From: Lachnospiraceae bacterium UBA3845
GTDB lineage: Bacteria > Bacillota > Clostridia > Lachnospirales > Lachnospiraceae
DNA length: 24,687 nt
Assembly: GCA_002392705.1 (NCBI GenBank)
Contig: DGHP01000161.1
Span: forward strand, 2,761-27,447
Direction of reading: 5' to 3'
Shown: positions 1 to 8,102 of the stretch, piece by piece
Layout of the letters: each line of letters begins with the position of its first letter
Numbering within the stretch: the first letter of the stretch is position 1
Notes under the pieces: generated by a model
Seen by the model: the letters and a program-made list of their open reading frames with translations, nothing else
The model's database searches: none
What the model was told of the DNA's origin: nothing
Translations under genes and position numbers: made by a program

Positions 1-1
1 A

Positions 2-151
2 GGAGAAGAGTTCTCGTCGGAGGGCAGAATGCAGCCGCCGGAGGGAATGGAGTTTTCCTCAGAGGGCGGAATGCAGCCGCCGGAGGGAATGGAGTTCCCG
101 TCAGAGGACGGAATGCAGCCGCCGGAAGGAATGGAACTTCCGGAAGACGGA
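2..151 (+). repeat. In-frame 42-nt tandem repeat encoding MQPPEGMEF units
   Basis: Copies start at 29 and 71 (42 nt each) and 113 (39 nt, last unit shortened). A degenerate partial copy (GEEFSSEGR) spans 2-28, so the array continues upstream. The units are near-identical at the DNA level (shared ATGCAGCCGCCGGA start), which suggests recent expansion. They encode a Pro/Glu/Met-rich linker before the beta-helix. Confidence 0.9.
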
Positions 152-808
152 AACGGGCAGCAGGAGACCGGAGAATCCGAAAGTGCCGAAGATATGCAGG
201 AAGATGTGGAGAATTACATCCGCATCAGCGGCGGGACGATCACGATCATCAACGAAAACGGAAACGATGCGGACGGACTCGACTCCAACGGGGACATTTA
301 TATTAGCGGAGGCGATATCCGGATCAGTCTGGCTGATAACGGTACAAACAGCGCGATCGATGCAGGGACTGAGAGCGGAGGAGTCGCTGAGATCAGCGGC
401 GGAACGATCATTGCCTGCGGAAGCAGCTCCATGGCGGAAGCCTTTGATTCCAGTTCGACCCAGTGCTCTGTCCTGTACAACATTTCATCCGGAATGGAAG
501 CGGGAACCCGCCTGGCTGTGGAAAATGAAGAAGGGGAGGAGATCCTTTCCTGGGAAGTTCCCTGCAGTTTCTCATCGGCTGTAATAAGCAGCCCGGCCAT
601 GGAGGTCGGAGGAAGCTATATCATTATCGCGGATGAGAACGAGGAAACGATCACGCTGGAAGAAGTGTCAGCCTCCTTTGGTGACGCGCAGAGCACGATG
701 TTTTCAGGCAATATGAACCGGGGCGGCATGCGCAGAAGAGAGAGGGACGACAGGACAGAACAGACAGAACAGACAGAACAGACAGAACAGGAATCCGGAC
801 AATCCTGA
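2..808 (+). CDS. Carbohydrate-binding beta-helix protein, Cthe_2159/DUF4353-like (5' partial)
   Basis: The frame is open from the first bases, so the true start and any signal peptide lie upstream; only the last ~268 residues are here. The first ~50 residues are tandem 14-residue units of the form MQPPEGMEFxSEGG. A beta-helix section follows, with repeated ISGGTI / ISGGDI turns and an acidic NDADGLDSNGD stretch, as in Cthe_2159-type polygalacturonate-binding proteins whose calcium-bound parallel beta-helix resembles pectate lyase. The tail is charged (RGGMRRRERDD) and ends in four TEQ triplets. The protein is probably secreted or surface-exposed and binds acidic polysaccharide; the fold call rests on the repeated ISGG turns. 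It sits about 110 nt before a two-component system. In related genomes such proteins often neighbour CotH/VTC-type genes, which would lie outside this window. No catalytic residues can be assigned. Confidence is high for a real gene and moderate for the family. Confidence 0.75.
   Translation, partial: GEEFSSEGRMQPPEGMEFSSEGGMQPPEGMEFPSEDGMQPPEGMELPEDGNGQQETGESESAEDMQEDVENYIRISGGTITIINENGNDADGLDSNGDIYISGGDIRISLADNGTNSAIDAGTESGGVAEISGGTIIACGSSSMAEAFDSSSTQCSVLYNISSGMEAGTRLAVENEEGEEILSWEVPCSFSSAVISSPAMEVGGSYIIIADENEETITLEEVSASFGDAQSTMFSGNMNRGGMRRRERDDRTEQTEQTEQTEQESGQS
755..790 (+). repeat. Four perfect 9-nt tandem repeats (ACAGAACAG, TEQ)
   Basis: Four exact ACAGAACAG copies encode TEQTEQTEQTEQ next to the C-terminus of the carbohydrate-binding protein. 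The unit length is a multiple of three, so copy-number change would alter tail length without a frameshift. Confidence 0.95.
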
Positions 809-855
809 CAAGAGGAACTCGTTGTGATAGTATGATAGCTGTCAACAGGATGCTG

Positions 856-883
856 CGAGGGGCAAAAGGAATTTTGCCCCTCG
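856..883 (+). terminator. 12-bp perfect hairpin with GGAA loop between the carbohydrate-binding gene and the response regulator
   Basis: CGAGGGGCAAAA (856-867) pairs perfectly with TTTTGCCCCTCG (872-883) around a GGAA tetraloop. No T-run follows, so it may be a weak terminator, a 3'-end stabiliser, or part of the response-regulator leader. The inverted repeat is certain; the role is inferred. Confidence 0.55.
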
Positions 884-920
884 TCATGGTACGGAAAAAA
901 CGTTCTCACGGGGGTACGGA

Positions 921-1595
921 ATGCGGATACTGATCGCGGAAGATGAGATCGCTACGGCAAAGGCGCTGCAGCTGCTGCTGAAAAAGAATAATTATACGGT
1001 CGACATTGTTCACAACGGAGACGATGCCTGGGATTATATCAGCACGAACCTTTATGACGCGATCGTACTTGATATTATGATGCCCGGGAAATCCGGAATC
1101 GAAGTCCTGAGGCTGCTCAGGAAGAATCAGATCAGGACACCGGTTCTGATGCTGACAGCCAAAGCGGAGCTGGAGGACCGGATCGCCGGGCTGGACGCGG
1201 GCGCGGATGACTATCTGCCGAAGCCGTTCGCGGCCGGCGAACTGATTGCAAGGGTTAAAGCCCTGCTGCGCCGCAGCGACCAGTATGTGGATTCCATGCT
1301 CCGGATCGGCAATCTGGAGCTTGACGCGTCCCGCTATGAGATGTCTGCGGGCGGGAATACGGTGCGGCTGACCAATAAAGAGTATCAGCTGCTGGAACTG
1401 TTTGCGCGCCACCCGGGCGTAGTTTTTTCTTCGGAGCATCTGATGGAAAAAATATGGGGATGGGACTCGGAATCCGAGATCGGCGTGGTATGGACCCATA
1501 TCGGTTTTGTGAGGAAAAAACTCCGGGGCCTGAACGCGGATGTTGAGATCAAAACGATCCGGGGCGCCGGATATGCGCTGGAGGTGAGGGAATGA
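921..1595 (+). CDS. OmpR/PhoB-family response regulator
   Basis: A 224-residue two-component response regulator. The N-terminal receiver domain (about 1-115) shows the acidic pair E7/D8, phospho-acceptor D51 in VLDIMMPG, T79 and K101 in the LPKPF motif. The C-terminal winged-helix DNA-binding domain (about 125-222) ends in the typical RGAGYALE wing. The start is an ATG preceded by GGGGG at 910-914. The stop overlaps the kinase start by 4 nt (ATGA), so the two are co-translated and form a cognate pair. All catalytic residues are present. The target genes are unknown; the upstream carbohydrate-binding gene and the ABC operand downstream are the nearest candidates. The ligand sensed cannot be told from the sequence. 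Confidence 0.95.
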   Translation: MRILIAEDEIATAKALQLLLKKNNYTVDIVHNGDDAWDYISTNLYDAIVLDIMMPGKSGIEVLRLLRKNQIRTPVLMLTAKAELEDRIAGLDAGADDYLPKPFAAGELIARVKALLRRSDQYVDSMLRIGNLELDASRYEMSAGGNTVRLTNKEYQLLELFARHPGVVFSSEHLMEKIWGWDSESEIGVVWTHIGFVRKKLRGLNADVEIKTIRGAGYALEVRE

Positions 1596-2815
1596 TCAGG
1601 CAGATGCGGCGGCGTATGACAGGGATCGCCATGGCGGCTTTTTCCGCGGTGATCCTGCTGATCGTCATCCTGGTGAACCTGTTTAATTATACAGAGCTTT
1701 CAAAACGCGCGGACAGGACGATCCGGTCGATCCATTCCTTTGAGGAGGGCGAGCAGCAGCAGAGAGAGGTCAGGAGACCGCCCGGCGAAGCTTTTGCAGG
1801 CCTGCCGGACCGGGAAGAGAATTTCATGACCCGCTTCTTTATTGTCCGCTGTGAGGAAGAAAGTGAAGAGGCGTCCGTCAATATGGATTATATTGCCTCT
1901 GTGAATGAGCAGGAAGCAGTCGCCTATGCGGAAGAGGTTCTTAAGGCAGGCAGGGAAAAGGGATATCGGGGGGCATACCGCTACCAGGTATTTACCGGAG
2001 ACGGGGAAAAAACCGTCATTTTCCTGAATGCCGCCAGAGAGCAGGAACAGATGCGCTCGCTGCTTATCATATCACTTCTGGTGGCGCTGGGAAGCCTGCT
2101 GCTGGTTTTCATCCTTGTGTCCGCTTTTTCCGGATACGCCGTGCGCCCCTTTGTACAGAATATGGAGAATCAGAAACGCTTCATTACCGATGCCAGCCAT
2201 GAACTGAAAACGCCGCTTACATCCATTGCGGCGAGCATAGACATCATCGAACTGGAACACGGGGAAAATGAATGGACAGAGAATATCCATAAACAGACCG
2301 GCAGAATGTCGAAGCTGGTCGGGGAGATGGTTGCGCTCTCCCGGCTGGATGAGGCGGGCGCTGTCCTGAATAAAGAGACCTTCTCCCTGACGGACGCTGC
2401 CTGGGAGATCGCCGAAACCGTGCAGCCGCAGGTGAAAGCGGCAGGAAAAACGATCAGCATTGACATCCGGGATGACCTCTCCTATACGGGAGACAGGGCC
2501 CAGATCCAGAAAATGATGTCTGTTCTTCTGGACAATGCGGTCCGCTATGGGGATGAAAAGGGGAAAATAGAATTTTCTGTTTTCAGGGAGAAGAAACTGC
2601 ATATCCGGGTATGGAACAGCTGCCATTTTGATTCTCCTCCGGACCTGAAGCGGCTGTTTGACCGTTTCTACCGTCCGGACAGTTCGAGAAATGCGCTGAC
2701 CGGAGGAACGGGCATCGGCCTGTCCCTCGCGAAAGCAGTAGCGGAAAAGCATGGCGGAACCATTACGGCTAAGTGTCCGGATGCAGACTCTATCGTGTTC
2801 GAGGTTGTCCTGTGA
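1592..2815 (+). CDS. Membrane sensor histidine kinase
   Basis: A 407-residue HisKA/HATPase_c kinase paired with the preceding regulator. The first membrane segment is at about 12-33 and the second at about 155-183, enclosing a ~120-residue extracytoplasmic region with a Glu/Gln/Arg-rich start and no domain I recognise. There is no clear HAMP domain; the kinase core follows the second segment almost directly. The phospho-acceptor is H203 in DASHELKTPLTS. The N-box is at N315 (DNAVRYG) and the G2 loop is GGTGIGLSLAKA at 371-382. The G1 box reads VWNSC (about 340-344) instead of DxGxG, so the usual Asp is Asn; I have seen this variant in a recurring clostridial kinase subgroup, so it need not mean loss of function. 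No further gene is coupled; a 120-nt gap follows. Confidence 0.93.
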   Translation: MIRQMRRRMTGIAMAAFSAVILLIVILVNLFNYTELSKRADRTIRSIHSFEEGEQQQREVRRPPGEAFAGLPDREENFMTRFFIVRCEEESEEASVNMDYIASVNEQEAVAYAEEVLKAGREKGYRGAYRYQVFTGDGEKTVIFLNAAREQEQMRSLLIISLLVALGSLLLVFILVSAFSGYAVRPFVQNMENQKRFITDASHELKTPLTSIAASIDIIELEHGENEWTENIHKQTGRMSKLVGEMVALSRLDEAGAVLNKETFSLTDAAWEIAETVQPQVKAAGKTISIDIRDDLSYTGDRAQIQKMMSVLLDNAVRYGDEKGKIEFSVFREKKLHIRVWNSCHFDSPPDLKRLFDRFYRPDSSRNALTGGTGIGLSLAKAVAEKHGGTITAKCPDADSIVFEVVL

Positions 2816-2839
2816 GAATTTTGCATCCCCGGGGGAGGC

Positions 2840-2868
2840 TTGTTCAGACGTATCGCTGCCTGTAAAAT
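2840..2868 (+). promoter_or_regulatory. Candidate sigma-A promoter for the ABC importer operon
   Basis: TTGTTC (2840-2845), a 17-nt spacer, then TAAAAT (2863-2868) lie in the only sizeable gap before the binding-protein gene, about 70 nt upstream of its start. Each box is a partial match; spacing and position support it. Confidence 0.4.
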
Positions 2869-2935
2869 GATAGACATCGGTCCCGGAGCTGTTATGGCAC
2901 GGGCAGTCCGGAAGATTTAAGCAGGAGGAGATACG

Positions 2936-4543
2936 ATGAGGAAGCGTTTGTTTATGGCGGCGCTGCTTGCCGCAGCGATCCCGGTTATGTGCGCGGGAGC
3001 TGTGTCTGCGAAGGAGATGGAGATTCCGGAAGCAAGGGCCGGAAGAATGGAAAGAGGAGAACTGGCAGCGGCGATCGGGGAGGAGCCGGAGGAAGGTTTT
3101 GACTCTGCGACAGGCGGGCATGGTTCTCTGACAAGGCTGATTTTCTCTACGCTGTTCCGCAGAGACAAAGGCCTGGGCTGGGAAGGCGACCTGGCAACCG
3201 GATATGAAGTGTCCGAAGATAAGCTGACATGGACCGTGACGATTCGTGATGACGCGTATTTCACGGACGGAACACCGGTGACGGCCCAGGACGTAGCCTT
3301 TACCTATTCTTCGGCGAAAGACTCAGGCGGGGATATCGATCTGACGATGATCGACCATATAGACGTGATCGATGACCATACCGTGGCCTTCACACTGACA
3401 CGGGTATACTCCCCCTTTATGGAGAGACTCTCTTATCTGGGAATCATCCCGGAGCATGCATACAGTGAGAGCTTTAAAGATTATCCGGTCGGCTCCGGCC
3501 CCTATGTTCTTGCCCAGTGGGACAAAGGACAGCAGATTATCTGCACAGCCAATGAGGCATATTATGGGGAGCAGCCGCAGATCCGGCAGCTTACCGTCGT
3601 ATTTATGGATACGGATACGGCCTTTGCCGCGGTGGAGAGCGGAGCCATCGACGTAGCCCAGATCAACGGGACGCTGGCGCAGAAGGAAGTCGCCGGCGCG
3701 CAGGTGATCGATATTCCCAGCATTGAATGCTATGGCGTGTGCTTCCCGATGGTTCCGGCGGAAGGAAAGCGGGCGGAAGACGGCGAGCTTATGGGCAATG
3801 ACGTGACGAGTGACATCGCGATCCGCAAGGCGATGAATGCTGCCGTGGACAGACAGAGAATCGTGGACGGCGTTCTGGGCGGATACGGCAGTGTATCAAC
3901 GACCGGTCTGGAGAAGATGCCCTGGCTGAATGAAGACACTGTTCTTAAGGAAGATGAGTATGCGAATCCGGAGCTTGCAAGATCCATCCTGGAAGAAGGC
4001 GGCTGGAGCGACTCAGACGGCGACGGCGTGCTGGACAAGGACGGTGTGAAGGCAGAGTTCGATCTTCTCTACACAGACGGAAGATACAGGCAGGAGATGG
4101 CTCTGGAGTTTGTCAATGTGGCGAAGGAGCTCGGCATCGTGGTCAATCTGGAGAAGGTCACCTGGGATACGATCCTTCCGAAGATTCACACAAGCGCGGT
4201 ATTCTACGGATTCGGCTCGGGGGATCCTTCCGAACTGTTCAGCCTTTATTACGGCGGAAATGCCGGCGGCCCGGTGCCGTGGGACAACGGCGGCGTATAT
4301 GCGAATCCGGAATGCGACGCGCAGATTGATCAGGCGCTGGAGGCAATGGATGAGGAGGAGGCGCTTCCCTACTGGAAGGGCTGCCAGGAATATGCATCCG
4401 CCAGGGGAGACGCTCCCTACTGCTGGCTGGTTAATGCAAATCATGTCTTCCTCGCGGCGGACGGTTTCTCCTTCGGGAATCCGGTCATCCAGCCTCACGG
4501 AGGCCGTATTTTTGACAACGTGACGGAATGGAATTGGGAATAA
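2936..4543 (+). CDS. ABC transporter substrate-binding protein, SBP_bac_5 family (nickel/peptide type)
   Basis: A 535-residue extracytoplasmic solute-binding protein of the NikA/DppA/OppA family. An N-terminal export signal (about 1-25) has a basic start, hydrophobic core and AVSA cleavage-like site before KEME. The SBP_bac_5 hallmark region follows (YEVSEDKLTWTVTIRDDAYF then DGTPVTAQDVAFTY, about 85-125). A DSDGDGVLDKDG acidic loop occurs near residue 362, as in many clostridial members. C19 in the signal is preceded by PVM, which is not a lipobox, so standard lipidation is not supported. The ATG is preceded by AGGAGGAG at optimal spacing, so the start is secure. It is the first gene of a five-gene importer. 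The ending (HGGRIFDNVTEWNWE) resembles clostridial proteins annotated as nickel or metallophore binders, but the substrate (nickel complex, peptide or opine-like chelator) cannot be decided by eye. Confidence 0.88.
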   Translation: MRKRLFMAALLAAAIPVMCAGAVSAKEMEIPEARAGRMERGELAAAIGEEPEEGFDSATGGHGSLTRLIFSTLFRRDKGLGWEGDLATGYEVSEDKLTWTVTIRDDAYFTDGTPVTAQDVAFTYSSAKDSGGDIDLTMIDHIDVIDDHTVAFTLTRVYSPFMERLSYLGIIPEHAYSESFKDYPVGSGPYVLAQWDKGQQIICTANEAYYGEQPQIRQLTVVFMDTDTAFAAVESGAIDVAQINGTLAQKEVAGAQVIDIPSIECYGVCFPMVPAEGKRAEDGELMGNDVTSDIAIRKAMNAAVDRQRIVDGVLGGYGSVSTTGLEKMPWLNEDTVLKEDEYANPELARSILEEGGWSDSDGDGVLDKDGVKAEFDLLYTDGRYRQEMALEFVNVAKELGIVVNLEKVTWDTILPKIHTSAVFYGFGSGDPSELFSLYYGGNAGGPVPWDNGGVYANPECDAQIDQALEAMDEEEALPYWKGCQEYASARGDAPYCWLVNANHVFLAADGFSFGNPVIQPHGGRIFDNVTEWNWE

Positions 4544-4547
4544 CAGC

Positions 4548-5540
4548 ATGACTGTAAAGAAAGCTTTTGCCTTTGCGGGAAGAAAAGTTCTGAAATTCTT
4601 CCTTCTGATCGCTGCTGTTGAAGTGATCACATTTGCTCTGATGGAAGCGTCTCCCATCGACCCGGTTACCGCCTATGTCGGGGCGAGTACATCCATCGGA
4701 GCGGAGCAGCGGGAGCTGATTGCTGAAAAATGGGGGCTGAACAAGCCCCCTTTTGAGCGTTTCGGCTCCTGGTTCCGGAATATACTGCACGGGGACTGGG
4801 GGGATTCCATGATCTACCGCCGTCCGGTGATGCAGGTGATCGGTCAGAAGTTTGCATCGTCGCTGCTGCTGATGGCAGCTGCATGGATCCTCTCCGGACT
4901 TCTCGGCTTTTTTCTGGGGGTCATTGCCGGGATGAGGGAGAATTCCCTGGCGGACAGACTGATCAGTGCCTGGTGCCATGTCCTGATTTCGACCCCTTCA
5001 TTCTGGCTGGGAATATTCCTGATCATTGTGTTCTCTGTCCGGCTGCATCTGCTTCCGGCGGGACTGAGTGTACCGATCGGCGTGCTGCAGGAGGACGTCA
5101 GCTTTGCCGACCGGCTGACCCATCTGATCCTGCCCGTGCTGACGCTGACGCTCAGCGGCATCGCGGGTATCTGTCTCCACACAAGGGAGAAAACGATCGG
5201 GATTCTGCAGTCGGACTATGTCCTCTATGCGATGGCGCGCGGTGAAAGCAGAAAGAGCATACTGCACAATCATGTATACCGGAATGTGCTGCTGCCGGCG
5301 GTGACGCTGCAGTTTCTCTCCTTTAGTGAACTGTTCGGAGGAGCGGTATTCGTGGAGCAGGTCTTCTCATATCCCGGACTGGGCTATACGACCGTTCAGG
5401 CCGGGCTGCGGGGCGACATGCCTCTTCTGATGGGAATCACGGTCATCAGCGCGGTATTTGTCTTTGCGGGCAATCTGACCGCGGATCTGCTGTACCTTCT
5501 GATTGATCCGAGAATCAGGGAAGGAGGGCAGAGGGGATGA
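4548..5540 (+). CDS. ABC transporter permease, NikB/DppB-type
   Basis: A 330-residue inner-membrane permease with about six hydrophobic segments (first at about 13-33, last ending near 320). The N-terminal DppB-type signature is present (MEASPIDPVTAYVG, then EKWGLNKPPFERFGSWF around 60-76). The cytoplasmic ATPase-coupling EAA loop is visible as ARGESRKSILHNHVYRNVLLP near 226-246. It starts 4 nt after the binding-protein stop with only a weak GGGA site, so translation is probably coupled. Its stop overlaps the next permease start (ATGA). Together the two permeases form the heterodimeric channel. The length is normal for the family and nothing is missing. Confidence 0.92.
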   Translation: MTVKKAFAFAGRKVLKFFLLIAAVEVITFALMEASPIDPVTAYVGASTSIGAEQRELIAEKWGLNKPPFERFGSWFRNILHGDWGDSMIYRRPVMQVIGQKFASSLLLMAAAWILSGLLGFFLGVIAGMRENSLADRLISAWCHVLISTPSFWLGIFLIIVFSVRLHLLPAGLSVPIGVLQEDVSFADRLTHLILPVLTLTLSGIAGICLHTREKTIGILQSDYVLYAMARGESRKSILHNHVYRNVLLPAVTLQFLSFSELFGGAVFVEQVFSYPGLGYTTVQAGLRGDMPLLMGITVISAVFVFAGNLTADLLYLLIDPRIREGGQRG

Positions 5541-6418
5541 GCAGTGAATTAAAGACAGAGAAGGACTTCAAAAAAGCTCCGGGAAGGCTGAGACCGGTCA
5601 GAGGGACCAGGGAACAGGCCATCCTTCATATTTCGCTTTTTCTCCTGATTCTGGCCGGAATCATGATCGCGGGGAGCCGCATACCCTCCGGATCCATCTA
5701 TGTGGACCTGGAGCAGATCAGTCAGCCGCCCTCACTGAAACATCTTTTCGGGACGGACTGGGTGGGACGCGATATGCTCACACGCACGATGAAGGGACTG
5801 AGCCTGAGCATCTGGGTGGGGATCATCTGTTCTCTGGCAAGCACCCTGACAGCCGCACTTTTCGGCATACTTGCCCCCACGCTGGGCGGCAGGGCGGACG
5901 CCCTCGTATCCTGGCTGGTGGATCTTACTCTTTCCGTGCCGCATACGATCCTGATCATCCTGATATCCATTGCCTGCGGCGGCGGATTCAGGGGGATCGT
6001 GGCAGGGGTTGCGGCCACCCACTGGACTTCCCTTACCAGGGTCATACGTGCAGAGGTGCTGCGCATCAACACATCGGAATATGTGCGTGCCTCCAGGCAG
6101 TTCGGCAAAAGCCGGCGCTACATCGCCCGGAATCATCTGCTGCCGCATGTGATTCCGCAGATGGTGGTGGGAACCGTTCTGGTATTCCCGCATGCGATCC
6201 TGCACGAGGCCTCCATCACCTTCCTCGGATTCGGGCTGCCGCCTCATGAGCCGGCGATCGGAGTCATACTGTCGGAGTCGATGAAATACCTGACAAGCGG
6301 GCAGTGGTGGCTGGCTTTCTTCCCGGGCTTGTGCCTGATTATGGTGTCCGTTATGGTTTCCGCGCTGGGCAGGAGCCTGGAACGAATCCTGAATCCGGCG
6401 ACTGCCTACAAAAAATAG
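5537..6418 (+). CDS. ABC transporter permease, NikC/DppC-type
   Basis: A 293-residue second permease. After a basic ~25-residue cytoplasmic N-terminus, a first membrane segment (about 28-46) and the DppC-type motif GTDWVGRDMLTRTMKG (about 73-88) are seen. Further membrane segments follow, with an EAA loop RASRQFGKSRRYIARNHLLP around residues 184-203. The FLGFGLPPHEPAIG stretch near 228-241 is also diagnostic of DppC/NikC. It overlaps the preceding gene by 4 nt and has a strong AGGAGG site inside that gene. The next ATPase follows within about 12 nt. It is the partner of the NikB/DppB-like protein in the importer. Confidence 0.92.
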   Translation: MSSELKTEKDFKKAPGRLRPVRGTREQAILHISLFLLILAGIMIAGSRIPSGSIYVDLEQISQPPSLKHLFGTDWVGRDMLTRTMKGLSLSIWVGIICSLASTLTAALFGILAPTLGGRADALVSWLVDLTLSVPHTILIILISIACGGGFRGIVAGVAATHWTSLTRVIRAEVLRINTSEYVRASRQFGKSRRYIARNHLLPHVIPQMVVGTVLVFPHAILHEASITFLGFGLPPHEPAIGVILSESMKYLTSGQWWLAFFPGLCLIMVSVMVSALGRSLERILNPATAYKK

Positions 6419-6430
6419 GAGGGGATGCAG

Positions 6431-7372
6431 ATGAATGAAATGCCTGTGTTTCAGGTCAGAGATTTTGGCGTCTCCTTCTCCCAGTACGAAAATGGAGTTA
6501 CGCGCAGAGAACTGCATGTGATTACGAATCTGGATATCGAATTATATGAGGGGAAGATTCTGGCTGTCGTCGGATCCAGCGGCTCCGGAAAGAGTCTGCT
6601 TGCCCACGCGATTCTCGGTATCCTGCCGGATAATGCCGTCGTCTATGGAAGGATGGAATACCGGGGCAGCCGGATCGGTGCGGAACAGATCCGTGCACTT
6701 CGCGGCAGAAAGATCGGCCTGATTCCGCAGTCGGTGAATTACCTGGATCCGCTGGAAAAAGTCGGACATCAGATTGAGCGGTCCGTGCGCGGCGGGAAGA
6801 AGAAAGAGAAGAAGAAGAAAGTACTGGAGATGATGGAAAGATACGGCCTTGAAGCCGGCGTTTACGACTATTACCCCCATCAGCTCTCCGGAGGGATGGC
6901 CAGAAAGGTGCTTCTGTCCATCGCGCTGCTCTCGGACTGCGATATCCTGATCGCGGATGAACCCACGCCCGGACTCGATGAGGGCTCCCTGAGGGAAGTA
7001 CTGAAGGATTTCCGCCAGGCTGCGGACGAGGGGAAGGCCCTTCTGATGATTACCCATGACATACAGGCTGCATGTGCCGTGGCTGACCGCATCGCCGTGT
7101 TCTACGCGGGAAGTACCCTGGAGACGGCGGATGTCTCCGACTTTGGAGGCGACGGAAGCCTGCTTCGCCATCCGTACAGCAGGGCACTGCTCCGGGCGAT
7201 GCCGGACCGGGAATTCATCCCGGCAGCGGGGAACCAGCCGCTTCCGGGAAATCTGCCGGAAGGATGCCTTTATTATGACAGATGCCCGGAACGCCGCGTG
7301 AACTGTAAAGCATTAAGACCCGGGAGCAGGGCACTCAGAGGGGGAAGGGTGAGATGTGATTATGCGACTTGA
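6431..7372 (+). CDS. ABC transporter ATPase, NikD/DppD-type
   Basis: A 313-residue nucleotide-binding subunit. Walker A is GSSGSGKS (about 48-55), the Q-loop is in IPQSVNYLDPL, the signature is LSGGMARKV (about 153-161), Walker B is DILIADEPTPGLD, and the switch His is in MITHD. After about residue 255 comes the oligopeptide-transporter C-terminal extension (HPYSRALLRAMP, then Cys-containing CLYYDRCPERRVNC). A lysine-rich stretch (RGGKKKEKKKK, about 119-129) precedes the helical domain. The ATG at 6431 is preferred over one at 6425: AGGAGG at 6417-6422 is 8 nt from the former and only 2 nt from the latter. It shares the operon with both permeases and overlaps the next ATPase gene. Confidence 0.92.
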   Translation: MNEMPVFQVRDFGVSFSQYENGVTRRELHVITNLDIELYEGKILAVVGSSGSGKSLLAHAILGILPDNAVVYGRMEYRGSRIGAEQIRALRGRKIGLIPQSVNYLDPLEKVGHQIERSVRGGKKKEKKKKVLEMMERYGLEAGVYDYYPHQLSGGMARKVLLSIALLSDCDILIADEPTPGLDEGSLREVLKDFRQAADEGKALLMITHDIQAACAVADRIAVFYAGSTLETADVSDFGGDGSLLRHPYSRALLRAMPDREFIPAAGNQPLPGNLPEGCLYYDRCPERRVNCKALRPGSRALRGGRVRCDYAT

Positions 7373-7961
7373 AGCAAAAGATATCTGTTATGCTTATCAG
7401 AAAGGCCGCCCTGTCCTTTCTCATGTGAATTTCGGGATTGAGAGCGGTGAAGCTGTGGGCCTGACCGCTCCCAGCGGATACGGAAAATCCACGCTCGGGA
7501 AGATCCTGGCAGGGTATCTGACCCCTCAGAGCGGAACGGTATCGATAGATGGAAAGACCCGGGAGGATACCGGTTATAATCCGGTGCAGCTGATCTTTCA
7601 GCATCCGGAAAAAGCGGTCAATCCCAGGTGGAAGATGAAGCGGATTCTGAATGAGGCATGGAATCCGCCGGAGGAGATGATCCGGAGCATGGGGATCGAA
7701 CAGGACTGGATGAACCGCTGGCCTTCGGAGCTGTCCGGCGGCGAACTGCAGCGCTTCTGCGTGCTGCGGGCCCTGTCGCCCCGGACCCGCTTTCTGATCG
7801 CGGATGAGATGACCACCATGCTGGATATGATCACTCAGGCGCAGATATGGAATGAGGTCAGAAAACACGCGGAACGGGAAAATATGGGTATCGTAGTAAT
7901 CAGCCACGAAAAACACCTGCTGGAGCGGCTCTGCGGGCGGATCGTAAGGCTGGATGGATGA
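7362..7961 (+). CDS. ABC transporter ATPase, short NikE/DppF-type
   Basis: About 199 residues; a GTG at 7356 would add two. It is the second ATPase of the importer and overlaps the preceding gene by 11-17 nt. Walker A is APSGYGKST, the Q-loop is LIFQHPEKAVNPRW, the signature is LSGGELQRF, Walker B is FLIADEMTTMLD, and the switch His is in VISHEKHLL. It lacks the C-terminal extension of DppF/OppF proteins (usually 260-330 residues) and stops right after the core (RIVRLDG). The core is complete, so it is a naturally short form rather than a truncation. DEMTTMLD...ITQAQIW is the pattern I associate with small clostridial NikE-like ATPases. Last gene of the operon. Confidence 0.9.
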   Translation: MRLEAKDICYAYQKGRPVLSHVNFGIESGEAVGLTAPSGYGKSTLGKILAGYLTPQSGTVSIDGKTREDTGYNPVQLIFQHPEKAVNPRWKMKRILNEAWNPPEEMIRSMGIEQDWMNRWPSELSGGELQRFCVLRALSPRTRFLIADEMTTMLDMITQAQIWNEVRKHAERENMGIVVISHEKHLLERLCGRIVRLDG

Positions 7962-8000
7962 AGTCCCCCGGACTGCTGATTGTCAGCAGCCGGGGGACTT
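7961..8000 (+). terminator. Large hairpin at the end of the ABC importer operon
   Basis: AAGTCCCCCGG (7961-7971) pairs with CCGGGGGACTT (7990-8000). Inside it, after a single bulged A, CTGCTGA (7973-7979) pairs with TCAGCAG (7983-7989) around a TTG loop. The stem begins at the last base of the stop codon. Only CCCC follows rather than a T-run, so it may terminate imperfectly or protect the 3' end. Confidence 0.65.
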
Positions 8001-8067
8001 CCCCTGTCCGGTCTTCCGGCGGCCATGACTGCATTCTCATCCCTCTTAAAAAGAAGCCGGCGGGATG

Positions 8068-8096
8068 TTTACCTCAGAGCGATCGGGAAGTATAAT
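8068..8096 (+). promoter_or_regulatory. Sigma-A promoter for the Glp-like oxidoreductase operon
   Basis: TTTACC (8068-8073), exactly 17 nt, then a perfect TATAAT (8091-8096). Transcription would start near 8103, downstream of an in-frame ATG at 8065, which argues that the first gene begins at 8209 instead. Confidence 0.65.
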
Positions 8097-8102
8097 CGAA
8101 GA

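Noticed and set aside
2072..3121. A 349-codon minus-strand frame across the kinase end and the binding-protein start
   Set aside because: It is antisense to confident genes and spans their promoter gap; the composition is shadow-like.
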